A stretch of DNA of 64,000 nt from Rhodothermales bacterium (GCA_958296045.1 CATQHT010000003.1:1313246-1377245); one strand, 5' to 3'; positions 27,983-37,204 are shown, counted from the first letter of the stretch. Notes: a model not told the origin generated them from the sequence alone. Numbers and translations: made by a program.

Positions 27983-29890
27983 TCAGTTCTCAATCGGCCA
28001 GAAAACGCCAAACCGCAGAATCGTAGCCGGTAACGGGTAAATTGGAATGAGTTGATTCCCTGCCATTAGGACGGTACCGCTAAGCACATTCTCGTAAGCG
28101 ACAAACAGCACGGCTGTTCGCACGCCAGCCTCAGCAACCACATCCACAGCGGCGGACGCAGGAAGGCGGTGCCCAGCCTCAAAAAGTGTCTCATCCTCAG
28201 GAATTACCAGTAGACCCGTAGGCGAATGCAGTGTTCGGCTTGCCATCTCTGACCACAGCCGCGCACGAATGAACAGGTTCAGTGCCAAATCTCCCCGAAA
28301 TAACGTGTAGCGGATACCAAGCCGCCCGTGCCCCGAAAGGCGCGGCAGGATGGCCGCTCCCAATGTCGTCTCGCCGCTACCGGGTGCAACCCAGAGTCCC
28401 TGCAGCTGCGCATAGAATCCGCGCCTTGCCCTTCGCCTAACGCCAAGGTCTACGGCAGCTCCCGCTCTTCGCACGCCATTCTGGCTGGAACGGACGACGA
28501 GGCTGTCGCTACGTGCGCCGTAGAGTTCCGCCACGCGGCGGCTCAGGCTCCCGAACACGAATCCTTCGACACTGAGTGCACCCCAAGTGGCGCTCGCCCC
28601 CAGCCGCGCAAGCATGGTACGGCCCGTCGGCGCACCAGGCAAAGGATCCACCGTCTGCCCGAATCCGTGTGTCATAACGCGCGAAGGCGTCACGCTGGCC
28701 ATATGCGCCTGTAAGAAAAGGTGGCTTCGATAGGAGACCGCGCCGCGGAAACCTAAAACGACGCTGCTGCCCTCAGCACGAGCACTCACCTCCTCCGTAA
28801 GCCTTATTCCACCTATGCTGACCGAGTCGCGCAGCGACGCATGCCACACGAAGCGTCCATCCTGTACAACAGCGCGTGCTATCGCACGCATGCGGTGCGC
28901 ACCCCAATGGAAACGCTGGCGCACGCGAACCCCCCAGCGGCTTTGCGTCACTTCAGTGGTGTTCTGAGCCGACTGGGTGTAGCGCAACCTAGCGTATGTG
29001 TGCCAGCCCTGGACGGTCACGGGCGACATATCCTGCGCCAATGCCATGCGCAGCGTCAAGGACCCATCGTGCCGGACATCCCGTCGCACAGCACGTTCAT
29101 CACGCACCGAAGCAATAAGCCTGTTGTACACCGTAGCATACGAGGGAACGGGCACAACGCCCCCGTGCGCCCCCAGGCGGCGCTGGTTGTGCAGATACAG
29201 GAGCTCCAGCGACCAGGCTCCTGGATTGAATCGGCTTCTTACCATCACCTGCCTCATCCGCTTAAGCCGACTACCCGGATACTCACCCCGATGGGCAGCC
29301 CCGGCATACGCAAACAGTCCCTGCAGCGTGCCGGTGGTTCCTAAGATCGTCTTCTGCATCTGCTGCGCATGCATCGCCGTCACGCGTTGCAGTCCGTTGT
29401 CGCCCGCCTGATAGTGGAGCTCCGTCCGCGGCCGTCTGTTATGAAACGAACGAAGTTGCGTGTGCACGGAAACGGGTCGGCCGTACCCCCCAGCGACCAC
29501 CGCCGGGGTGTGCAGAAGCGCGGTGGGCAGCAGATCTAGGCGCGCGCGCCCTGTCAGCGGGTCGTCAAATGGTATACCGTGCCAGTAAGCCGCAACGATG
29601 TTCGGGCTTCCGCCCAGATAGCTCCATCCAGCCGGCCAGCCAAGAGCGCCGAAGTCGTATACAAAGGACCCGGCGTGAAGTGACAGCGTCGTTGTCAGGT
29701 CATGATCAAAATGGAGCAGGGAATCCACCGGGCCCGACTCCGCATCCGGTGACTCAAAGCCTACATCCTGCCTTGGACCTAGGAGCAACGATTCCGGCAA
29801 CAGCGAGTCGGGCCGCACCTGGGCCAGCGTCCCCACAGCAGGGGTTAGCGCACAAAGCGCATGCAGCAGGATGATGCGTAGCGGATTCAC
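27983..29890 (-). CDS. TonB-receptor-plug-like outer-membrane protein / putative porin
   Basis: 635 residues from a GTG at 29890, picked because it begins a signal peptide (NPLRIILLHALCALTPAVGTLAQ); upstream sequence in frame is not protein-like. After a short acidic linker there is a plug-like block (WSYLGGSPNIVAAYWHGIPFDDPLTGRA in pieces, LDLLPTALLHTP), then about 450 residues of alternating beta strands (for example RTELHYQAGDN, YARLRYTQSAQ, LRFGVFWPIEN at the C-terminus). That order resembles shortened TonB-dependent receptors and 'putative porin' proteins of Bacteroidota. No TonB box is evident. It is a single gene with large non-coding flanks. Confidence 0.75.
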   Translation of the reverse strand: MNPLRIILLHALCALTPAVGTLAQVRPDSLLPESLLLGPRQDVGFESPDAESGPVDSLLHFDHDLTTTLSLHAGSFVYDFGALGWPAGWSYLGGSPNIVAAYWHGIPFDDPLTGRARLDLLPTALLHTPAVVAGGYGRPVSVHTQLRSFHNRRPRTELHYQAGDNGLQRVTAMHAQQMQKTILGTTGTLQGLFAYAGAAHRGEYPGSRLKRMRQVMVRSRFNPGAWSLELLYLHNQRRLGAHGGVVPVPSYATVYNRLIASVRDERAVRRDVRHDGSLTLRMALAQDMSPVTVQGWHTYARLRYTQSAQNTTEVTQSRWGVRVRQRFHWGAHRMRAIARAVVQDGRFVWHASLRDSVSIGGIRLTEEVSARAEGSSVVLGFRGAVSYRSHLFLQAHMASVTPSRVMTHGFGQTVDPLPGAPTGRTMLARLGASATWGALSVEGFVFGSLSRRVAELYGARSDSLVVRSSQNGVRRAGAAVDLGVRRRARRGFYAQLQGLWVAPGSGETTLGAAILPRLSGHGRLGIRYTLFRGDLALNLFIRARLWSEMASRTLHSPTGLLVIPEDETLFEAGHRLPASAAVDVVAEAGVRTAVLFVAYENVLSGTVLMAGNQLIPIYPLPATILRFGVFWPIEN

Positions 29891-31182
29891 CGGTGGTGGG
29901 GGACTCCCACTAGGGTCAGGGTAATGCGCACGGTGTGGTACATAAACGCCCCTCCTCCAGGTCACTGCTATTGGAGGCAACCGCCTCTCGCGCTGGCACG
30001 GATTCGAACGGGCCACTGCGTAAGTAGATGGTACGCGTACTGCGCCCGAAGTGTCACATAGGCAGATGACGTGCGAGCTCCACCCCGAGAGGAGCCCCAA
30101 GTGCCATGGGCACGCAACTCCATGGCGCATTAACGGCGCTCGCTATCCTGCCTGGTCTATAAGGGCGGCATGGCTGCACGCAACCACCTACGCATTGGCT
30201 CGTGGCGCGGGAGGGATGCTTGTATCAACAGAACAACAAGTTTTACAAAGCAAACGCAGCCAAGGCCCCAGGCACCTGAGGCTCTGGCTGCACTCCTGAC
30301 CCGGCACCGCACGTAGCCCTGCTCTGTTGGGCTACCCACATGCCTACGTCGTTATGCCTGAGACGTCGTCAATTCAAGAGTATCTACGATCTGTAATCCC
30401 GTAAGTGTCACATGTATATCGATTCTTCGAGAATAATTTTCCCCTGCAGGCCTGGACGTGAGAGTACGGCGAAAAGGGACGCCCTGAGCCGCGGGAGCGG
30501 AACTTCTACTGTGGCGCTGGGGCGGAGCAGACCAACAATACGGCAGATGCATTACAGCAGCCCCGAGCAGCACGACTTCGTGGAAAACAAGGAGGCCATT
30601 GCAGCGCCCACAAGCCAACAATGGCCACCCATGCCGGGCCCGTTAAGAGCCCTTTGAGCCTGCGTCTACCTATGGAAGTGATCGGACACGAAAGGTGGAG
30701 CAGCCCGTTCTGCCTACCCCGAGCGCCTGTGGCACAGGATGCCCTTGGCGTAAGGTGGAACCCTGCGACCCTTGTTGCATGTGCCCAAACGCTGCGGTGC
30801 CCATTCCAAGACTGTTCCGCGGCATTGAGCTGCCGTCAACCTCGTGCTACGCGCACTCACTGGGGCATCGCGCGCACTATTAGAAAGCCTCGTACTCAGT
30901 GCAAGCACGGCCTGCTTCCGCGGGCCAACTCGGGTCGTAAGCCATAATCCGCGCCTCGCGCCAGACTTGCCCCCTGATCCGCCTCCCAACCCAGTCGCCG
31001 GTCCGACAATCCCACTTGAGCCTTGGAAAACAACATGTGCACCTGCTTGAGCCGCGGGCATGTCGGGCGAAGTAGAATGACCGGGTGCGTGCAGGCGTGG
31101 CAACAGGATGCGGGAACCACAATCGGACAACGGCATAAATGAGCCTTGCCCTTTTGCAACCTTCAACACCGTCCCCATTGCC
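29891..31182 (+). other. long gene-poor stretch
   Basis: About 1.3 kb without a frame that shows a domain or signal peptide. Promoters for the divergent genes at its edges should be inside, but I cannot point to them. Likely decayed accessory DNA. Confidence 0.5.
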
Positions 31183-31764
31183 ATGCGAGTCTACACCTTA
31201 GCATCTGCAATCGCTGTCCTTCTACTCTGCGCGGACTTAGCCCAGGCCCAGCGGCCCGCGTCCCCACGGGGCGAATCCGCCACGCAAATCGGAGAAGCCT
31301 GGATTACGGTTGACTACAGCCGCCCGATTCTTCGTGGCCGCACCGGCATTTTTGGTTCTGGAGATACTTACGGTGACCGGGTCACCGGACAAGCCCCCGT
31401 CTGGCGTGCTGGAGCCAACAAGTCTACGCGCTTCAATACGGAAGCCAACCTGGAATTCTCAACCGGCACGCTGCCAGCAGGCGAATACAGCGTATTTGTC
31501 GACTTGGCTGAAGACGAGTGGACGCTCATATTCTCCAATCACCAAGCCAAAGAGTCCGGCCGGGAAGAGGGGCCGGGCATCTGGGGCGCCTATGGATACT
31601 CAGAGGATATGGATGTTCTGCGTGCCCCCATGACCCTAGATGAGCTTTCCGTGTCTGTGGACCAATTCACTTTCGAGTTTGTGGACGTCACGACCGAAGG
31701 AGGGTCGCTGGCGATCGTGTGGGAGCGTACTATCGCTGCTGCCTCCTTCACGGTTGTGGAGTAG
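31183..31764 (+). CDS. DUF2911-family secreted protein
   Basis: 193 residues from ATG 31183 with signal peptide MRVYTLASAIAVLLLCADLAQAQ. The mature part has the DUF2911 wording: ITVDYSRPILRGRTGIFG, VWRAGANKSTRF, LPAGEYSVFVDLAEDEWTLIF and a closing strand AIVWERTIAAASFTV. These proteins are common single-domain secreted proteins of Bacteroidota with no established function. The family length is about 170-290, so this one is complete. Confidence 0.9.
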   Translation: MRVYTLASAIAVLLLCADLAQAQRPASPRGESATQIGEAWITVDYSRPILRGRTGIFGSGDTYGDRVTGQAPVWRAGANKSTRFNTEANLEFSTGTLPAGEYSVFVDLAEDEWTLIFSNHQAKESGREEGPGIWGAYGYSEDMDVLRAPMTLDELSVSVDQFTFEFVDVTTEGGSLAIVWERTIAAASFTVVE

Positions 31765-32373
31765 AAGCTGTAGAAGCTCAGCCCGCGTTGCCGCGCCCGC
31801 CACGCGACTGAGCATTCCTTCGCGAAGGGTCCACTCCTGCGCCTTCTGAGATCTGTTGCCCTCGCAAGGATTCGCGCGCTAGGCTGTCCCGCTAACCCAA
31901 TCGAAACGGCGCTGGCCAAGCTCCGCCGCCCAACATTCCCACGACCTTGCAACACCCAGCCTAAAGCCAACAAACAGCGTCAAACCGCCTCTGCGGAGCA
32001 CCATTCAGCTGAATTGCGTTCAAATATCCAGGCTTCCAGACGGATAGTTTATGCCCCCGCTGTGGAGTGCGCAATCTGGCCAACCCATAGGTTATCCACT
32101 TCCTGCCTGGCTGATGGGGTTGGGTACCGAGTGTGCTACGGAGCCGCAGGGGTCAGGCGGTCGTACAGGCATCCATGCGGAAGGCCACCTCGGGCTTTCC
32201 GCTACGAACCGACCGGTGCCGTGCTCCTCACGTATGTGCGACCCGAAACGCCTAGACCGCCCTGGAAACGCCAGTTTACCCACTTGGACCCGATACGGCC
32301 AGAGCCGCCATACATAGCGCACAGCACGTAGTCCTAGCGGCTTACGGATGCGTGACTTACCGTCACGCGCCCC
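31765..32373 (+). other. intergenic stretch with one dispersed repeat copy
   Basis: No gene recognised. Contains the inverted repeat copy at 32001-32045 listed separately. Confidence 0.5.
32001..32045 (-). repeat. dispersed 45-bp repeat, inverted copy
   Basis: The complement reads ATCCGTCTGGAAGCCTGG and ends TTCAGCTGAATGG; near-identical words occur at 48251-48295 and 35039-35082 on the plus strand. All three are in non-coding accessory DNA. Confidence 0.7.
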
Positions 32374-32994
32374 TTAGTTAGCTCCCACAGGTGTCGGGGT
32401 GCCCCGCCTGACCCAGGTAGCGATACCGGCCAAGCTGGTATAGCGAATCAGCTCCTTTTCCATAAAGCGCTGGTTGGGTCCTTCATCGGAATTCAACGCC
32501 ATGCGCTCCAACACAGACACCTGAGGCATCCCATCCAGCAGGTGCGACCATGTACGCGCACCCAACCCGTATTGACTGCGCCCGGTGGCAATCTCGTCAA
32601 AGTAACCGACCCTATCCACATGTCCCACCCCCTCTCTTGTATCCCAGTCTATGGCGATGCCCACCGCCGAAAATGACGCACCACGTACTGCGGCGTGCTC
32701 ACGCACAGCGACCTTCGCGCTGTCAATCACGCCAGGCAAAGCGGGATCGTTACACCACCCACAGGCCGCAGAACCGAAATACACCAAGACGAGCTCGTGT
32801 TCCAGCGGCCCCGTGAATGATGGCGTGTATTGCGTTGAGTCTTCGTGGTGCGCATCCGGCCACTGGACCGTGATGGCCGGGAAAGGCAGAACGCCTAAGG
32901 CTGCTAATACAAATGTCGTGGATAACACCAAAAGAAGTACCCTCCCTTTCTTTTTCTTATTTCTGCGATGTCCGTCCGCCGCCGTGTCCGTCAC
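32374..32994 (-). CDS. membrane-anchored thioredoxin-fold protein (CGWC)
   Basis: 206 residues from GTG 32994, which overlaps the upstream stop (GTGA). A lysine-rich cytosolic start (NKKKKGR) precedes one membrane span (VLLLVLSTTFVLAALGVLPF); the rest should be periplasmic. The redox motif is in FGSAACGWCNDP, placed after a strand (ELVLVYFG) as in thioredoxin folds, followed by a helix (LPGVIDSAKVAVREHA) and a strand SFSAVGIAIDWD. The usual cis-proline could be that of GMPQVSV. Third gene of an operon with a propeller lipoprotein and a peptide with eight cysteines, which suggests disulphide handling of that peptide (inference). Confidence 0.75.
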   Translation of the reverse strand: MTDTAADGHRRNKKKKGRVLLLVLSTTFVLAALGVLPFPAITVQWPDAHHEDSTQYTPSFTGPLEHELVLVYFGSAACGWCNDPALPGVIDSAKVAVREHAAVRGASFSAVGIAIDWDTREGVGHVDRVGYFDEIATGRSQYGLGARTWSHLLDGMPQVSVLERMALNSDEGPNQRFMEKELIRYTSLAGIATWVRRGTPTPVGAN

Positions 32995-34250
32995 CGTGTT
33001 GTGTCTGGTATAGGATGGATCCCCAATTGAGGATACGGGTCGGATTGGGTAGTGTACAGATACTCCTGATCTATGGCCCGCACACGCCTTGCCACCTTAT
33101 TTGATTTGACCGGACGCGTCCCCAGATACTCGCCCCGTCCCGATAACACATCCACTTTGTAGAAGTGGTGCGCCCAACGATATTGGGCTTCCTTGGGCCG
33201 CATTTCAAGACGAGCCAGCCAGAACGAGTCTCCGCGCGCTCCCCCCATAATCTCGATATCTTTCGATTCACCAACAACAGGCAAGGGTAGGGGGACGATA
33301 CCTCTCGGATCGCCTTGCTTATCATTCAGCACTAGTCTTGGTCCTATTCGTGCATCTCCAAACCTGATCCGCCAGATCATGTCTCCCGACTCGGTGAATG
33401 CGGTCGCTATCGGAGCGCTGGGCTGGGTAAACAGAAGAATGCGATGCGTCTCGTTGCACTCCAGGCTGCCATAGTCGGACATAGTCTTTCGAATAATGAA
33501 TTGGGGGTGCCTGGAGCCCACACCGAATGATGAGACGTATTTCCCCTCCAACGTGTGTTTGTGGATTACACCCTCGTGGTCTTCGGAGTATCCTGTGGTG
33601 TAAACGTGCCCTTGCATCGCGCACATCTCGCCATTATGGAATTCAACGCTAGCCCTGAATGATGTCTGGAATACATGGCTGCCATCCAGGCTCTTCTTGA
33701 ACACCGACACGCTGCGCGGAACGGACCCAACCACCACATGCACATTGTTGCCTGTACCCGTAACGGTAAGCTTTGGAAACGCGCCTAATTCGCCCGGTCC
33801 TGCCCCAGGGCCACCGATGATGTCTACCAGATGGCCCTCAAAAGTATAGGCGCGAACATGCCTGTAACTCCCATCCAAGTAGTACACGAGGCTGTCGCCG
33901 ACCGCTACATCGGCTGCCCAACCAAGCATCTCGTCTGGGTGTCCCTCCGCTACGCCGACCAGGTACCCGCCACGAAGCGCATCCAACATCCAGAACAGTG
34001 TGTCCTGCGGTTCATCATATATGATGAAGCGGGGATCTGTGACCGAAGGGATGCTGTCAGGTGGTGGATACCACTGGACACTACCGACTTCAATTGGGAG
34101 AGTTGACAGACTCGTTTTATCCGGGAAATCTGACAGGTCTATCGGCTGGTAGTCGCGCGTCGTAGGGCCCTGTCCGTCGCGACCTCCATCTTTCTGGCAG
34201 GTCGTTAGCAGCAGCGGTAACAACAGTGGTAACAGCAGTGTCTGCCTCAT
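32991..34250 (-). CDS. six-bladed beta-propeller lipoprotein
   Basis: 419 residues from ATG 34250. Signal peptide of leucine-proline repeats (LLLPLLLPLLLTTC) with a lipobox cysteine. The mature protein has repeating NHL-like blades: VAVGDSLVYYLDGSYRHVRAYTF cut by turns, GHLVDIIGGPGAGPGELG (the typical IGGPGxGPGEF phrase), TLEGKYVSSFGVGS and later SNKVARRVRAIDQEYLY. This matches the 6-bladed propeller lipoproteins that are abundant in Bacteroidota, often next to small secreted peptides and thioredoxin-like proteins. It starts six bases after the peptide gene and overlaps the thioredoxin-like gene by four bases. Confidence 0.88.
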   Translation of the reverse strand: MRQTLLLPLLLPLLLTTCQKDGGRDGQGPTTRDYQPIDLSDFPDKTSLSTLPIEVGSVQWYPPPDSIPSVTDPRFIIYDEPQDTLFWMLDALRGGYLVGVAEGHPDEMLGWAADVAVGDSLVYYLDGSYRHVRAYTFEGHLVDIIGGPGAGPGELGAFPKLTVTGTGNNVHVVVGSVPRSVSVFKKSLDGSHVFQTSFRASVEFHNGEMCAMQGHVYTTGYSEDHEGVIHKHTLEGKYVSSFGVGSRHPQFIIRKTMSDYGSLECNETHRILLFTQPSAPIATAFTESGDMIWRIRFGDARIGPRLVLNDKQGDPRGIVPLPLPVVGESKDIEIMGGARGDSFWLARLEMRPKEAQYRWAHHFYKVDVLSGRGEYLGTRPVKSNKVARRVRAIDQEYLYTTQSDPYPQLGIHPIPDTTR

Positions 34251-34256
34251 CTAAGG

Positions 34257-34523
34257 TTAGTTACTACCGCAGCGGATTTGGACGCACATCACCTCGTCTT
34301 CACTGTCGCCGTCGAGATCTTCTTCCATATACCCGCAACCATCCGCAGGATCATGTTCGGGGAATACCGCGCAAACGCCACACAGCCAGTCGGCACCCCC
34401 ATAGCCACAGCCTCCATAGCATCGTCCACCATCACACGGCGCTGTTGTCGCCTGTGCGCCGTCGGGGTTGATCCAAGGCGCTACAACCCCGCCAGCGAGG
34501 TATGCGCCCGCGATAAGCGCCAC
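34257..34523 (-). CDS. small secreted cysteine-rich peptide (8 Cys)
   Basis: 88 residues if GTG 34523 is the start. A hydrophobic N-terminus (ALIAGAYLAGGVVAPW) is followed by a mature part with eight cysteines (APC, GRC, GGC, WLC, GVC, DGC, VMC, IRC) and an acidic patch. It lies six bases before the propeller gene, so it is very likely translated. Size, position and cysteine content recall the NVEALA-type small proteins found beside propeller lipoproteins in Bacteroidota, but I see no NVEALA motif. The start lacks basic residues; another frame just upstream (TTG 34561) would supply a basic segment (KTVTHLLTRAL), so a one-base shift at the 5' end is possible. Confidence 0.6.
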   Translation of the reverse strand: MALIAGAYLAGGVVAPWINPDGAQATTAPCDGGRCYGGCGYGGADWLCGVCAVFPEHDPADGCGYMEEDLDGDSEDEVMCVQIRCGSN

Positions 34524-34770
34524 TATAGTGCGCGCGTCAGTAAGTGCGTTACAGTTTTCAAAGCAAGCCGCCCCTCTGGGCGGGTTCGTCAGTGAATGCC
34601 GCGGCTGGCGGGTCCAGCCGCGTACGCTTTACGGCAGCACGGACTCCGATCAAGCCTCCCACCGCCGCGTATGTACCACATGGTACGGTGCTATAATATG
34701 CATTCTGCGCACAAAATTCTCGCGCCACATCGGCGTATCTGGATGAAAATCCGCATTGTCCCACCTTCTT

Positions 34771-34838
34771 CATACGCGGAAGGTCGTCAGCGGACGTTGG
34801 GTAGGCTTCCCAACGGGCAGGCGCATGCCCCGTTAACG
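34771..34838 (+). repeat. dispersed repeat, copy C
   Basis: Similar over about 70 bases to 19057-19130 (shared words CATA-GCGG, AGGTCGT, GGCAGGCG-ATG). A further similar patch near 34870-34925 matches the region after the 53306 copy (CGGGG-CT-GCGGCGTGC, GGTGTTTT). Probably the 5' part of the decayed Tn5-like element that follows. Confidence 0.55.
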
Positions 34839-35038
34839 GGAGCCTATTCGTGGTTTTTGAAGGTGGTGTCGGGGCTTGCGGCGTGCTCACATCGGTGTTT
34901 TGCCCGTCATCTGCGTGCTGCAATGCCACGTGGGCGAAGCTTAGGCCTGGGGTCTTCTTGGTCGCCCTTGGGGAGGTGCGTTATCGTCGCTAGAAGTTCA
35001 GTCGGTAGCCTCTCAGCTAGGCCGGGGAAGGCCAGCGA

Positions 35039-35082
35039 ACCGTCAGGAAGTCTGGACATCTGAGCGCATTTCAGCTGATTGG
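35039..35082 (+). repeat. dispersed 45-bp repeat, plus copy 1
   Basis: Matches 48251-48295 and the inverted copy at 32001-32045 (GTC-GGAAGTC-GG and TTTCAGCTGATTGG). It lies about 130 bases before the readable part of the Tn5-like transposase remnant. Confidence 0.65.
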
Positions 35083-35210
35083 AGCCGCGCAGAGAGGGTC
35101 TGGTGCCTTTTATTGGGTTCAGGCCCAGTACTGAAAGGTCGTGGGGGTGCTGGGCGCTCACGGGTGGGAGCAGTGCCTGTAGGTGGCAGCGCCTTCAAGC
35201 TTGGTCCACC

Positions 35211-35727
35211 GGTGGGGCAACTCGGATTGAGTGGTTTCTGCTAACCACTGTGGAGGCGACATCATTGAAGGAGGCAGAGCAGATACTGGAATACTACACA
35301 CTGCACTGGCGCGTGAAGGACACCCTTGGGGCTGCTAAAGACTGATTGCCGAGTCCAAAAGCTGCGCATGCAGCTGGCGGAAAACCTGCACCGGGCAAAT
35401 GCGCTGCATTTGGTCACGTCCTGGCACCTCATGCTCGAGACTCTGTTGGGACGTATGACGGCCAGCATGGGCGCGGAAGTGATCTTCACCGACGCGAAGA
35501 TGCATATGCTGCGGATCTGAGGCCACGCTTGCAGCCTTCCCGAACGTACGGTCTTCACCTCGGCGATCATCTTGGTGGCGATAATGGGCGGCTACATGAA
35601 CCGAAAGCACGACCCGCCGCCTGGGCACGAAACCATCTAACGCGGTACCGCAAGTCTGCAGATGCGCGCCAAAGCCTACGAAGAACTCGGAGCGATATAC
35701 AACCTTCTGGAGCGCCCACCACCATAG
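35211..35727 (+). pseudogene. Tn5-like (IS4 family) transposase remnant
   Basis: The C-terminal half of a Tn5-type transposase can be read in pieces: EWFLLTTVEATSLKEAEQ and YYTLHWRVKD in one frame up to about 35340, then after a frameshift LKTDCRVQKLRMQ, LAENLHRANALHLVTSW and LLGRMTA, then a TGA (35518-35520), then GGYMNRKHDPPPGHE, a TAA (35638-35640) and LQMRAKAYEELGAIYNLLE. The YREK-type region (Y, R, E/K after 'YYTLHWRVK') is partly kept. One frameshift and two stops make it non-functional. Its 5' half, in 34771-35210, is too decayed to read. Confidence 0.8.
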
Positions 35728-35997
35728 CACATGGCGTAGGCTCAGCAATCTCAACTGGTTCTCTCACCGTACGCTGCACAGAGTGCACACCCGTAGAGCA
35801 AGGGAACTACTCGCCTGTCGATGTCGGTCCGTACACCCTTGACCCACGCCTGCTACGCGAAGAGCCTTGGCCTTTGGTACCTACCACATAGAACAACGTG
35901 CAAGTCGCTTTCAGCGTGAAGCCCAGGCCTCCCGCTACGAAGGGCTGTACTTTACTTGTCGGATAACCGCGTGGCTGGGTGCGAAGCAGGGCCCGCC

Positions 35998-36204
35998 CTA
36001 TGCATCTTGAAGACTCGCTGTCAAGTTGCTCGAGTACGAACAGGGCAGACCTAGCGCAATCGCACCACAGCTGCCCGCGTCCGACATAAGCTCGACACAC
36101 CCGTTACACGAGCACTTACCAGCACACGAGGATCCGCAGATGTTGGCGTACGCCAGGGCAACTGCACGCAACGAGTGTGCTGGCAGGTCGTAGCCCTCTA
36201 CCAT
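35998..36204 (-). CDS. small cysteine-rich peptide ORF (7 Cys), tentative
   Basis: 68 codons from ATG 36204, overlapping the last bases of the SDR gene upstream (TGGTAG within ATGGTAG), which allows coupled translation. Seven cysteines sit close together (NICGSSCAGKCSCNGC, AGSC, LPC) after a helix-like leader (LPAHSLRAVALAYA). No cleavable signal peptide is obvious. The leader plus cysteine-rich core layout resembles precursors of modified peptides or metal-binding peptides, but no modifying enzyme is encoded next to it. It could be chance; cysteine density is the main argument. Confidence 0.35.
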   Translation of the reverse strand: MVEGYDLPAHSLRAVALAYANICGSSCAGKCSCNGCVELMSDAGSCGAIALGLPCSYSSNLTASLQDA

Positions 36205-37106
36205 GCCTTGCGCTTCAGATATGCAAGGTTCTCCAGCGTAAACGGCATTGGCGTAAGGTCGAACAGATCATAGAAGGGGGCAGGGTCGCCCACGTTGCCC
36301 TGTAACAGCATCTCCAACTGGTCCATTGAGATCGGGAGCACGCCCAACGGCCCAAGCCGCCTGATGCCCAAGCGCATTAGTCCAGGCGGCACCACCAGCT
36401 TCGGCCGAACCTTGCGCCCAAGACCCTCGGTGATGCGATCAATGACTGTCCGCAGTGGCAAAGGCTCCTGGCCCACCGCTACCACAGTGCGCCCATGCGA
36501 AGCCGCAAGCTCGATTCCCTGCGCGAGCGCCGCGGCCACCTCCTGCACGGACACCGGCTGTAATGGGCAAGGATCCCTTCCAAAGAGCGGCACCACAGGC
36601 AGTGGCAAAATCATCTCGCGAGCCAGACGGGTGCAGAACTCAATCGTGCCGGGCGGAGGCTCGCCAAACACTATGCCAGGCCGCAGAATAGTCCAGTGCC
36701 CAAATCCCGCCTCCCTAACCAGCTCCTCCGCCTGCCACTTTGTGATCTGATACCGACTCACACCATCAGAAGACGCGCTATTGGCACTCATTTGAACAAA
36801 CCGCTGTACCCCAGCCCGAAGGGCTTCCCTTACTACGGTGCGCGTCGCCTCCACATGAAGGGATTCATACGTTACACTACGAGCCGGATCTTCGTCAATG
36901 ATGCCGACCAGATGAATTGCCGCGTCGCATCCGTCCATTGCACCCTCTAGCGTAGATGGCCGCGTCACATCACCCCGGACAACCTCGACACCGCGCAACG
37001 TCGTGCTGCCCCGCACTAGGCAGCGCACACTATGGTCGCGCTCCTTGAGCTCGGCCAAGAGATACGAACCGATAAAGCCCGTAGCACCTGTGACAAATAC
37101 AAGCAT
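36198..37106 (-). CDS. NAD(P)-binding atypical SDR, NDUFA9-like
   Basis: 302 residues from ATG 37106; further upstream codons in frame lack similarity, and the protein begins directly with the Rossmann strand VFVTGATGFIG (glycine motif GxxGxxG). HLVGII, a YQITK motif for the active-site Tyr and Lys, and LRPGIVFG are present. The C-terminal part (PVSVQEVAAALAQGIE) is as in the complex-I NDUFA9-like / nucleoside-sugar-epimerase-like SDR group. Such proteins act on sugar or quinone-related substrates or are structural; no precise substrate can be read. Divergent from rsmD, with about 100 bases between for both promoters. Confidence 0.88.
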   Translation of the reverse strand: MLVFVTGATGFIGSYLLAELKERDHSVRCLVRGSTTLRGVEVVRGDVTRPSTLEGAMDGCDAAIHLVGIIDEDPARSVTYESLHVEATRTVVREALRAGVQRFVQMSANSASSDGVSRYQITKWQAEELVREAGFGHWTILRPGIVFGEPPPGTIEFCTRLAREMILPLPVVPLFGRDPCPLQPVSVQEVAAALAQGIELAASHGRTVVAVGQEPLPLRTVIDRITEGLGRKVRPKLVVPPGLMRLGIRRLGPLGVLPISMDQLEMLLQGNVGDPAPFYDLFDLTPMPFTLENLAYLKRKAW

Positions 37107-37204
37107 AGCATCCGTGTTTTCAGCTGCTACGCTGATAAGACCGATGCGTGCCAACCGCAGGCCCCCTTAAAGCGTATTAGGAACATCGAAGCCAACCTTG
37201 CGCT

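Noticed and set aside
34558-34773. A 71-codon minus-strand ORF (starts MKKVGQCGFSS) just upstream of the cysteine-rich peptide.
   Set aside because: It borders the decayed IS repeat, has no signal peptide or domain, and no ribosome-binding site; not enough support for a gene.
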